Source of the DNA: Chitinophaga sp. XS-30 | GTDB taxonomy: Bacteria > Bacteroidota > Bacteroidia > Chitinophagales > Chitinophagaceae | Length of the DNA stretch: 64,000 bases | Assembly (NCBI RefSeq): GCF_008086345.1 | Contig: NZ_CP043006.1 | Span: 1,052,032 to 1,116,031 of the forward strand | Direction: 5' to 3' | Shown here: one piece after another, positions 36,968-44,829 of the stretch | How the letters are laid out: each line of letters opens with the position of its first letter | How positions within the stretch are numbered: the first letter of the stretch is position 1 | Notes under the pieces: model-generated | The model's input: the letters and a program-made list of their open reading frames with translations, nothing else | What the model was told of the DNA's origin: nothing | Database searches by the model: none | Translations under genes and position numbers: made by a program

Positions 36968-37618
36968 ATGCAGATCCAGCTTTCTGCGGTAGTGCCCGTT
37001 CCGCTGCGTGAAAAAGTGCTGCAGCAGCAATCGGACATCTGGAACCGCGATATCAGCTTTTTGCCGGCACAGACCATCAAGATAAAGGCGCCTTCCGGCA
37101 CCGGCAAAACCACGCTGGTACACTATCTCTACAATATCCGTTACGATTATACCGGCAGCATCGCGATAGACGGAAAGCCCTGGCCTTCTTTTTCGAAAGA
37201 TCAACTGGCCGCCATCCGTCAGCAGCAGATCAGCGTTGTGTTCCAGGATCTCCGCCTGTTCGATCAGCTGACAGCCAGGGAAAACATCGAACTGAAAAGG
37301 GTAATGAGCCCCCAGCCCTACCATCCCGAAAGCAAGATCGGGGAAATGGCGGACCGCCTGGGCGTCAGCCATGTGCTGAACCAGAGCAGCGCCACCCTCT
37401 CCTACGGAGAAAAGCAGCGTATCGCTATCATCCGCGCGCTGATGCAACCTTTCCAATGGCTGATGATGGACGAGCCTTTCAGCCACCTGGACGAAGCCAA
37501 CACCACAAAAGCGGCACAGCTGATCGCAGAGGAATGCCGTGCCCGGAACGCGGGGTTCGTGCTGACGGACCTGGACCATGACAACCATTTTGATTACCAA
37601 GTGACCTATCATCTTTAG
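36968..37618 (+). CDS. ABC transporter ATP-binding protein (LolD/MacB-like)
   Basis: A 216-aa ATPase. Walker A is APSGTGKTT (residues 41-49, with Ala in place of the first Gly), Q-loop in VVFQDLRLFDQLTARENIEL, signature LSYGEKQR, Walker B WLMMDEPF, then SHLDEAN (D-loop). The Q-loop/DLRLFDQLTARENI form is typical of LolD/FtsE-type ATPases that power FtsX-like permeases. It is 2 bp upstream of the permease gene, so the two are co-transcribed and translationally close. Confidence 0.93.
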   Translation: MQIQLSAVVPVPLREKVLQQQSDIWNRDISFLPAQTIKIKAPSGTGKTTLVHYLYNIRYDYTGSIAIDGKPWPSFSKDQLAAIRQQQISVVFQDLRLFDQLTARENIELKRVMSPQPYHPESKIGEMADRLGVSHVLNQSSATLSYGEKQRIAIIRALMQPFQWLMMDEPFSHLDEANTTKAAQLIAEECRARNAGFVLTDLDHDNHFDYQVTYHL

Positions 37619-37620
37619 CC

Positions 37621-38817
37621 ATGCATTTTTACCAGATACTGAAAAAGATCATCCGTACCGGCGTTGGCAAGGCCCGCTTCCTTATGGCGGCCATCGGCCT
37701 GGGCATAGCCATGCTCCTGATACTGGTAGCGCTGCAGGTACATCACAACTTTTCGGAATTGCTCTACGGGGAACGGAACCAGAATGAACGGGCGGATTTC
37801 CTGGTGATCAACAAAAGGATTACCAATGAGATGATGGGCAACAGTGCATTAAGCACCTTCAAACCGGAGGAGATCGAAGCATTTAAGCAGCAACCCTTCG
37901 TAGATGGCTTTGGCGTGATCACAGCGGGACAATATAACGTGAAGATGGTGGCGGACCAGCTGGGTTTTTCCACAGAGCTTTTTTTCGAAGCCGTGCCGGA
38001 CAGCTTCATTGACGTGCAGACGGACCAATGGAAATGGCAGCAGGGCCAGGAAGTGGTACCGGTGATCGTGCCGAGCGATTTCCTGGATATGTTCAACTTC
38101 GGGTTTGCCATGGGCAACAACATCCCGCAGTTCTCCGAAGAAACCATCTCTTCCCTCACCCCTGGCATCGTGATCAGCCAGGGTATGCGCAGCAGCCAGT
38201 TCGCCGGGCGTATCGTGGGATTTTCAGACCGGATATCCACCGTGCTGGTGCCCATGTCCTTCATGGAGTGGGCCAACGGCGCATATGGTACAGGCGAGGA
38301 AAAACCGCCGTCCCGTGTGATCATCAAAACCAAAGACCCCAGCAACCCCGTGCTGACGGATTACCTGGAGCAACACGGGTATTCCACCAACAAGGAGAAA
38401 ACCCGCTTCAGCAAAGTGCGGGTGATCGTGCAGACTATCGTAAGCGTAGTAGGCTTCTTCGGTATTGTGCTGCTGATGTTCGCCCTGCTGGTGTTCAGCA
38501 TGTTCATTCAGCTGGTGATCGCTTCCTGTAAAAGAGAGATCAGGCTGCTCATTACCCTGGGCGCTGCACCGGGACAATTGCAGCGGTACCTGCTGAAACA
38601 GTTCGTTCCCCTGTATATCATCATCGGCCTGCTGGCGCTGGTAATGGTTACGGGCCTGCAATGGTGGGCCTCCGGCCTGCTGGCCAGGCACCAGATGTTC
38701 GTTCCGGCGCTGCCCGGCATCATCACCTTCATTGCCGCGGCCGCCATCCTGGTACTGGTGTACCTGGTGAACCTGTTTGCCGTCAGAAAACATATCGCCG
38801 GAATGGCATCATCTTAA
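37621..38817 (+). CDS. FtsX-like ABC transporter permease
   Basis: A 398-aa permease of the LolE/MacB/FtsX type: one helix near residues 18-40, a periplasmic domain of about 220 residues, then three helices (about 272-300, 322-345, 360-385) with the conserved FtsX loop SCKREIRLLITLGAAPGQLQRYLLKQF between the second and third (in pieces: KREIRLLITLGA, APGQLQRYLLKQ). Unlike LolC/E it has no partner permease, so it would work as a homodimer with the adjacent ATPase. Such mechanotransmission systems extract lipoproteins or signal; the cargo is unknown. Confidence 0.92.
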   Translation: MHFYQILKKIIRTGVGKARFLMAAIGLGIAMLLILVALQVHHNFSELLYGERNQNERADFLVINKRITNEMMGNSALSTFKPEEIEAFKQQPFVDGFGVITAGQYNVKMVADQLGFSTELFFEAVPDSFIDVQTDQWKWQQGQEVVPVIVPSDFLDMFNFGFAMGNNIPQFSEETISSLTPGIVISQGMRSSQFAGRIVGFSDRISTVLVPMSFMEWANGAYGTGEEKPPSRVIIKTKDPSNPVLTDYLEQHGYSTNKEKTRFSKVRVIVQTIVSVVGFFGIVLLMFALLVFSMFIQLVIASCKREIRLLITLGAAPGQLQRYLLKQFVPLYIIIGLLALVMVTGLQWWASGLLARHQMFVPALPGIITFIAAAAILVLVYLVNLFAVRKHIAGMASS

Positions 38818-38835
38818 TCCATCAAATAAAGAACA

Positions 38836-39306
38836 ATGAAAAAGACCCTCTTTCTGTTACTCACAATGGCCTGCGCAGCCACCGCCTGTCAGCAAAATGG
38901 TTCCTCAGAGGCTGGCCAGCAGGACAGCTTGACTTTTCTGGAAGGAAAAGCTAACTTGGCCGCCGTTCAAAACAGATTAGCCATGCCCGCAACAAAAAAA
39001 TTCGTACACGTTGTCAATTTTTACCTGAAACCCGGCCTGTCTGCCGAAGATGTGAAGAAATTCGAGGATGGCGTAAGCTCACTCGGGAAAATTGAAACCC
39101 TGCTGGTGTTCAATGTGGGTAAACCCGCGGAAACAGACCGTCCTGTTATCGACCGGAGCTACAGCTATTGCCTGCTCACCGTTTTTAATGACAAAGCCGG
39201 GCATGACGTTTACCAGGAAGCTCCTATACACCTTGAGTTCATCAAGAACTGTGAACATCTCTGGGAGAAAGTGGTGGTCTTCGATTCCGAAACGATCGAT
39301 CAGTAA
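38836..39306 (+). CDS. Dabb (stress-response A/B barrel) lipoprotein
   Basis: A 156-aa lipoprotein: signal MKKTLFLLLTMACAATAC with lipobox Cys18, a short polar linker, then a Dabb domain from about residue 58 (KKFVHVVNFYLKPGLSAED, LLVFNVGKPAETDRPVIDRSY in parts, and HLEFIKN with its conserved His). Dabb domains form dimeric alpha/beta barrels in polyketide cyclases and stress proteins. Being third in the ABC operon (18-bp gap) suggests a substrate-handling or cargo role, which is inference. Confidence 0.85.
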   Translation: MKKTLFLLLTMACAATACQQNGSSEAGQQDSLTFLEGKANLAAVQNRLAMPATKKFVHVVNFYLKPGLSAEDVKKFEDGVSSLGKIETLLVFNVGKPAETDRPVIDRSYSYCLLTVFNDKAGHDVYQEAPIHLEFIKNCEHLWEKVVVFDSETIDQ

Positions 39307-39312
39307 TAAAAC

Positions 39313-39353
39313 GGCGCTGACCAGCGGATGTTTTGCATCCTTTAGTCAGCGCC
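39313..39353. terminator. Convergent hairpin terminator
   Basis: Outer stem GGCGCTGAC (39313-39321) with GTCAGCGCC (39345-39353), and an inner GGATG/CATCC stem around TTTTG. It overlaps the stop codon of the minus-strand transglutaminase gene (39342-39344) and follows the Dabb stop by 7 bp. Confidence 0.75.
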
Positions 39354-41894
39354 TTCTTCTTCGTATGGAATAATGAAAGTATGCCTGGCCCGTTCGGAGC
39401 TGAGCAGGTAAGGCACACAGAAGGCGGCGGTCATTACAGGCAGCGCAAAGACGGTATTCTCGCTGGCAAGGTAACTGGTGCCATTCAGAAAGTCCGTCAG
39501 TATGTAATCCAGAATGATGATAACCGGAGTAAAGATCAGGAGAAAGCTGAATGTACGGGGGAAAATATCCCGCCGTTTGAAGAAAAGCACAGCCGCAAAA
39601 CAGCCCACCACCAGCATGAAAACAGCGATGACGGCCTCCATCAACATCACCAGCTGAATAACGGAAATATTCCTGCCGGGGTTGGCAGTGTACAGCAAAG
39701 TCCAGGCCCGGTTCGAGAAGGTATTCATGTCGAAGATCGCAATGATGGTGATGAGGGGGTAAACGACCACCAAAAGTCCGATCACCAGCAGCCCCCGCTG
39801 TATATTCCAGGCTTCATGCGCGGCAGGCTGCCGCCGCAGGGAACGCCGGTAAAAAAGCTGGCATCCGCGGATGAACAGCCCCCCGCAGATAAAAGCCACG
39901 GCAAAGGCCATCCAGTTCATATCTCCGGGCGTCCCGCGGGTTGTTTTGCCCGCCAGTGAGGGCCTCCAGGTAAAACGGAAAGCCGTCAGCTCCGTTATCT
40001 TATTCATATCTTCCACATACTCCGCCATTTCTTCCGGCTTGATATGGTCCCGCAATACATGGAACTCATAGTTCAGGGACACATGGTTCTCAAATAACAC
40101 CGGCCCGAATGCCACTTCATACGCCTCTTTCTTGTAGGACAACGGCTTATAGTCCAGTTTCCAGTTCTCCGGAAATATGATGTTGATAAAGTGTTTGACA
40201 TGATAGGGAAAATTCATGGCCAGCGGAGTGGCCCTGCTTTTGTCCGTGCTGATGATCTTGTCCGTCAGCAGGTGCGCGGACGTATTGAACACATATACAT
40301 CCGGCTGGAGGCTGTCCTGCTTCCAGGGACTGCTGATGTCGTACTGTTCTTTTACCCGGATGATGTTTTCATTTTCATTATCATCGATGATGAGTGAATC
40401 CGTCATTTCCGCATCACCGAACAGGCCGGCATAGAAGTTCGTATAGGATTGTTGCGTATTGTTCCTGCTTTCGCCGGACAGGTAACTGCGGAAATTATCG
40501 GCATGATAGCCTTTGTATTCGGTTTCCACCACCAGTTTGGCGATGCCGTTCCGGGTGTCCGGCAAAGTGATATTCTCCTGTGCGAAAATGCTGCCGGTGT
40601 TTTTTACAGGGATCTGTGTAAGCCCGCTGGTGGTATCGGTGATCACCAGGGCTTGTCCATATGCGGGATTATACCGGTCCTTCAGTTTCCCGCGCTGATA
40701 GCTGACGGTGGCATCCACAAAATAGGTATGGTCATCGGTTTGAAACCTGGTGATCATATGGTTGAAACGGTTGGGGCTGGGCAGCATGCCGGCTATTTTA
40801 TCCCTGACGTCCGTATTCACATAGACGATATTGGCCTCTATGCCCGCCGCGCGGAGGAGGGCGCAGAGCAGCAGGGCTTTATCCTTGCAGTCGCCGAACC
40901 GTTGTTTGCAAACTTTCTCCGGCGTATTCGGGCGCTGTGAATATTCACCCATTTCGATGCCCATATAACGGATATCGTCCTGCACGAAGCGGATCGCTTC
41001 AAGGATATACTGCTCTTTGTCCCCGGCGGCGGTTTTTTTCAGGGAAGCCACCCGCACGGTTATTTCCGGGCCGGAGAAAGGCATATCGGTGACCTGGCGG
41101 GCCCATTCCGCCACATCGGCCCAATTGGCAAATTCACTCACCTGGGTATAGGGATACCCCGTGTACCAGGAGGGAAGGTTTTTGTCGGTATTCTCCCTCA
41201 CCTGTACCGTGTCCTGCAGGTTCCATTCATACAGCGTCAGCCCGTTACGGTTTTTTTTCGCCGGCTGGGGCGCATCGTTGAAACGTTTGAAGGAGAGCTT
41301 GCGGGAGGGGCTTACCAGCATCGATTTATAAAAATTCAGGATAGGCTCATATGCCGTGAAATAGAAGGTATGACTGAATTTGCCTTTATAAATGGGGTTC
41401 TCGCCAACGATCGAATAGGCATATTCGATCTGGTCGCCCTTGCGCACATCCTCCACAATATAGTAAGCGTTGTAGATGCCGCTGTAGATGAACATGGACA
41501 ATTCCGTTTCCTGCTGCAGGATCTTGAACCTGGATGGATCAAGCCGGTTGATGACCTTTCCGTTGCGCCGGATGGTGATCTGGTGGAATTGCAGTTTTTC
41601 ATATTGCGGATCATACTCCGCATTGATCTCTGAGCCGTTTTGTATGCCCGCTTCGGAAACGATCTGGCGGATGATGTGGCGGTACACGGTTTTCTGCTCC
41701 AGATGCCGTTGTTCTTCAAACAACAGCTGGTAGTACCCGTCGCTTATTTTTTTCAGGTCCGGTTTACGGTTCAGGTCCGGCTGATACGGCACCAGCCATT
41801 CCGGTGCCGGCGAGATGGAGAAATTCCTGCCCTGGGCCGACAGCAGCGCGGGAAATAATAACACCAGGCATAGCAGGAAGGGATAACGGCGCAT
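39342..41894 (-). CDS. DUF3857/transglutaminase-like membrane protein
   Basis: An 850-aa exported protein: signal peptide to about residue 21, a DUF3857 domain (about 60-220), a transglutaminase-like core with the full triad (Cys in QRFGDCKDKALL, His in FNHMITRF, Asp in YFVDATVSY), then a beta-rich DUF2569-like region and about five C-terminal membrane helices (from residue 650). DUF3857 plus transglutaminase is common in this phylum; the enzymes may be peptidases or amidases rather than crosslinkers. It is the last gene of a minus-strand run with the DUF2891 gene (19 bp away). Confidence 0.88.
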   Translation of the reverse strand: MRRYPFLLCLVLLFPALLSAQGRNFSISPAPEWLVPYQPDLNRKPDLKKISDGYYQLLFEEQRHLEQKTVYRHIIRQIVSEAGIQNGSEINAEYDPQYEKLQFHQITIRRNGKVINRLDPSRFKILQQETELSMFIYSGIYNAYYIVEDVRKGDQIEYAYSIVGENPIYKGKFSHTFYFTAYEPILNFYKSMLVSPSRKLSFKRFNDAPQPAKKNRNGLTLYEWNLQDTVQVRENTDKNLPSWYTGYPYTQVSEFANWADVAEWARQVTDMPFSGPEITVRVASLKKTAAGDKEQYILEAIRFVQDDIRYMGIEMGEYSQRPNTPEKVCKQRFGDCKDKALLLCALLRAAGIEANIVYVNTDVRDKIAGMLPSPNRFNHMITRFQTDDHTYFVDATVSYQRGKLKDRYNPAYGQALVITDTTSGLTQIPVKNTGSIFAQENITLPDTRNGIAKLVVETEYKGYHADNFRSYLSGESRNNTQQSYTNFYAGLFGDAEMTDSLIIDDNENENIIRVKEQYDISSPWKQDSLQPDVYVFNTSAHLLTDKIISTDKSRATPLAMNFPYHVKHFINIIFPENWKLDYKPLSYKKEAYEVAFGPVLFENHVSLNYEFHVLRDHIKPEEMAEYVEDMNKITELTAFRFTWRPSLAGKTTRGTPGDMNWMAFAVAFICGGLFIRGCQLFYRRSLRRQPAAHEAWNIQRGLLVIGLLVVVYPLITIIAIFDMNTFSNRAWTLLYTANPGRNISVIQLVMLMEAVIAVFMLVVGCFAAVLFFKRRDIFPRTFSFLLIFTPVIIILDYILTDFLNGTSYLASENTVFALPVMTAAFCVPYLLSSERARHTFIIPYEEEGAD

Positions 41895-41913
41895 GGGATA
41901 AATATTTTTGATG

Positions 41914-43005
41914 CTAGTATTCTACCGTCAACGCATATACGGCAAAGGTAGCCAGCCAATGTTCCCCCGCATAATCGCCACTGGCCACATGCGGCAGGGC
42001 GGCGTGCAGATGACGGTTGGCCATTTCGCGGATGGCATTGCTATTGGCGCCTGCATGCCTGGCAATGCCGTAGAGGCACCATGCCCGGCTCAGGTTAAGT
42101 CCGTCCAGATGCACCAGCTTTCCATCTGTACGGTCATTCACCGTAGCGATCCGGAAAAGTTGGCTGTCTTTTTCGAACAGGCCCGGCAGGAATGCCTTCA
42201 CCCAGCGCTGATAGCCGGCTGCGGGCAATATCCGCCACATCAGGTCAGCTTCTTCGAGGCAGGGAGAGAGAAAATCGTATCCGCCGGGCTCCCATGTAGC
42301 GGGGCAATCACGGTCTTTCGCATAGAAACGCATGGCTGCATCCCGGATGGAAGATTGCAGGGAAGTGTCATTGGAGAGGGCGGCATAATCCCAGGCGAGG
42401 CGCAGGCCGAATGCCAGGTTGGTATGTTCACCCACACGGATGGGATAGGCGATCTTCTTCAGGAAATCCTGGTAGGCCTTGCTGAAAAACCAGGCCAGCG
42501 GCGCGATGTTATGCCGGAGTTCCCGGGCCAGGGGATCGTTCCAGGTCATCAGTTCGGATTGGAGCTGCAGGAGCCAGCTCCATCCGTAAATGCGTTCAAA
42601 GCCTTTATTGTCCTTCCCGCGGAAGATCTGCAGCTCCGTTCGGATGTTGTCGGCCGAGAGGTTTTCGGACAGCTTCTTCCGGATGAGCGTAGCATTCGGC
42701 AGGTCAGGGAAGGTTTTCAGCAGGCGTATCAGCATCCAGTGGCCGTGTACGCTGCTATGCCAGTCGAAGCAGCCATAGAAAGCGGGATGATATGTTTTAG
42801 GCGGCCTGATCAGGGAACTATCGGGGAATACGATACCCGTCTTGTACGGGAATTCGTGCTGCATACATTTCAGCGGCAGCTGTGCAAAGTGCATGGCGCC
42901 TTCGGTGGTCAGCCGCAATTGCCCGTTCTTTTCTTCGTATAACGGCGTTTGTGCGTAAACGTTTGCTGCCATCAGGCAGGCGGTCAGCAGGGATAGCAGT
43001 TTCAT
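41914..43005 (-). CDS. Exported DUF2891 protein
   Basis: A 363-aa protein from the ATG at 43005, with signal peptide (MKLLSLLTACLMAANVYAQ). The DUF2891 family is recognised by HPAFYGCFDWHSSVHGHWML and by the later YGWSWLLQLQSEL and WEPGGYDFLSPCLEEADLMWR patterns; the Trp/Tyr-rich helical repeats suggest an alpha/alpha toroid, as in glycan-acting enzymes. The two conserved His-containing motifs could form an active site, but no activity is established. Lies 19 bp upstream of the transglutaminase gene. Confidence 0.88.
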   Translation of the reverse strand: MKLLSLLTACLMAANVYAQTPLYEEKNGQLRLTTEGAMHFAQLPLKCMQHEFPYKTGIVFPDSSLIRPPKTYHPAFYGCFDWHSSVHGHWMLIRLLKTFPDLPNATLIRKKLSENLSADNIRTELQIFRGKDNKGFERIYGWSWLLQLQSELMTWNDPLARELRHNIAPLAWFFSKAYQDFLKKIAYPIRVGEHTNLAFGLRLAWDYAALSNDTSLQSSIRDAAMRFYAKDRDCPATWEPGGYDFLSPCLEEADLMWRILPAAGYQRWVKAFLPGLFEKDSQLFRIATVNDRTDGKLVHLDGLNLSRAWCLYGIARHAGANSNAIREMANRHLHAALPHVASGDYAGEHWLATFAVYALTVEY

Positions 43006-43088
43006 CCGTTGATATTTTATTTTTTTACGGGCCGGATGGAACCTAGCACTAACATTCCCCTGTGTGATAAAATGTATCAAGCTCGGTT

Positions 43089-44327
43089 TCATCGGTTCAA
43101 TAACAGTTTGAAATAAAAGGAAGGTCTGGTGAGCTTCTTGCGAAGGTCTACTTCATAGAACATACAGGAGATGACATCTTTCAGCTGTTTGTTTTTGGCG
43201 CCCATTTTCATCAGCCAGTTAAATAACCGCGGATACCTGACCAGTTGCTGCAGGCGGTGACTGAGCTTCAGTTCCGGGCCCAGTACCCGGTACACGTTTT
43301 CATCGTACGCCATCATCGTTTCGGCAGAGAAATCCCCTGTTTCCAGGCACGCCGCAGCTTGTTTGGCGGCGATAGCGCCGCTGTAAATGGCATTGCCGAT
43401 GCCTTCCCCGGTAAACGGGTCGATAAGGAAAGCGGCATCACCCACCAGCATGTAATGCCGGCCGGAAATACGGCGTTTCCGGGAACCGAGCGGAAGGCCG
43501 TAACCATCCAGGCTGCTGGTCATTTCCGCTTCGCTGAAGCGTTCGGCAAAAACGGGGTCCTGTTTAAGGGTATCGGTCATGAGTTTTTTCAGGTTCACTT
43601 TCCGGTCCCGTACCGCATCGCTCAGCATATCCATCCCTACATTGGCTTCGCCATTGGGCAGGGGAAAGATCCAGAGATAACCCGGCAGAAGATCTTTCAG
43701 GAAATGCAGCTCTATAAAGCTGTCCGGATGCATGCCCTTTACGCCTTTATAATAGGCGCGGATGCCCGCGGCATAGTATTTCGGTTCCATCCGGATGCCC
43801 GCCACATCGCGGGTAAAAGAAGAGTGCGCGCCATTGGCAATGATGAGGAGCTTTGCTTTTACAACAAATTCCCCTTTGGCATCGGATACGAGATAACCGT
43901 CTTCCTGCTCCTCGTATTGATCGATACTAACGCCTTCGAACAAACGAACATTCTGACAACGCTTCAATTCATCCACCATAAAGTTGTCGAAGTGGATGCG
44001 TTTGCACACGAATCCGATGGGGGCGTCTTCAGTTTTGTTGTAATCGGGTTTGTAGGGAACATTGAGGCTTTGGCGGCCGGGGGAAACGAAGTTGACGCCC
44101 CAGCTGTTCTCCTTTTCGGCGAATTGCCGGAGCCGTTCTGCGATGCCTTTGTCGATCTTCTGAAGGCCGGTGATCACTTTGCCGCTGAGCCCGTCCCCGC
44201 AGACCTTATCGCGGGGGAATACCGCTTTGTCTGCCACCACGCAGGGAATGCCAAGACGGTCCAGCTGCAGCGCAGCGGTTGCGCCTCCGGGGCCTGCGCC
44301 GATAATACATACAGGTGTGGTTATCAT
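43089..44327 (-). CDS. Geranylgeranyl reductase-like FAD oxidoreductase
   Basis: A 412-aa flavoprotein of the geranylgeranyl reductase family. The FAD fold is CIIGAGPGGATAALQL (6-21), the family motif is FPRDKVCGDGLSGKV, and the C-terminal FAD motif is YMLVGDAAFLIDPFTGEGIG. Start at the ATG at 44327. These enzymes saturate isoprenoid chains in lipids or quinones, but other members halogenate or hydroxylate; the substrate is not known. It heads the minus-strand group with DUF2891 and is divergent from ybaB across 66 bp, so the two promoters must overlap closely. Confidence 0.9.
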   Translation of the reverse strand: MITTPVCIIGAGPGGATAALQLDRLGIPCVVADKAVFPRDKVCGDGLSGKVITGLQKIDKGIAERLRQFAEKENSWGVNFVSPGRQSLNVPYKPDYNKTEDAPIGFVCKRIHFDNFMVDELKRCQNVRLFEGVSIDQYEEQEDGYLVSDAKGEFVVKAKLLIIANGAHSSFTRDVAGIRMEPKYYAAGIRAYYKGVKGMHPDSFIELHFLKDLLPGYLWIFPLPNGEANVGMDMLSDAVRDRKVNLKKLMTDTLKQDPVFAERFSEAEMTSSLDGYGLPLGSRKRRISGRHYMLVGDAAFLIDPFTGEGIGNAIYSGAIAAKQAAACLETGDFSAETMMAYDENVYRVLGPELKLSHRLQQLVRYPRLFNWLMKMGAKNKQLKDVISCMFYEVDLRKKLTRPSFYFKLLLNR

Positions 44328-44393
44328 AATTTGCCAAGATACGTATTCTGGCGCCGCGGAGGAAATATATATCTTTACCAAAATTTGTCAATT

Positions 44394-44708
44394 ATGTTCG
44401 GAGATCTGTTCGGAAAACTGCAGGAAGCGCAGCAGAAAATGAATGACAGCAAGGAGCGCCTGAAATCCGTGATTGTGGAAGGCGAAGCCGGTAACGGCCT
44501 GGTGAAAGCGGTGGTAACGGGCAACCGTGAAGTGAAAAGCCTGGATGTGGATGCCTCGTTGCTGGCTGCGGACAGGAAGGAAGAGCTGGAAGACCTGCTG
44601 ATCACGGCGCTCAACCGCGCCCTGAAAAATGCAGAAAATGCCTGGGAAAGTGAAATGAAGGGTGTTGCCGGCGGTATGCTGGGCGGCATTGGTTTGCCCG
44701 GGATGTGA
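44394..44708 (+). CDS. YbaB/EbfC family nucleoid-associated protein
   Basis: A 104-aa protein starting MFGDLFGKLQEAQQKMND, with the long first helix, the VKAVVTGNREVKSLDVDASLL strand region and a C-terminal Gly/Met-rich tail (GGMLGGIGLPGM) that is standard for this family. It should bind DNA as a dimer. In many bacteria it follows dnaX and precedes recR, but here it stands alone. The frame is open far upstream without a start, but that extension is antisense to the flavoprotein gene; the real start is the ATG at 44394. Confidence 0.92.
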   Translation: MFGDLFGKLQEAQQKMNDSKERLKSVIVEGEAGNGLVKAVVTGNREVKSLDVDASLLAADRKEELEDLLITALNRALKNAENAWESEMKGVAGGMLGGIGLPGM

Positions 44709-44770
44709 ACGTAACAAAGCATTTTAAAGGCCGGCCCTCGTATAGAACGGGGGAGCTCTCCGGCAGCCGC

Positions 44771-44804
44771 AAAAAAAAGGCTGTACCAATTTTGATACAG
44801 CCTT
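44771..44804 (-). terminator. Intrinsic terminator of typA
   Basis: Stem AAGGCTGTA (44777-44785) with TACAGCCTT (44796-44804), plus an inner pair; the A-run at 44771-44778 becomes a long U-tract for typA transcripts, which end 26 bp upstream. The arm GGCTGTACC is shared with the structured element at 63459-63560. Confidence 0.9.
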
Positions 44805-44829
44805 CTCATATCCTTTTTGTCTTGCCAGC

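Noticed and set aside
43245..44708. A 487-codon frame ending in ybaB
   Set aside because: Only the last 104 codons are YbaB; the rest is antisense to the flavoprotein gene. The start was placed at the ATG at 44394.
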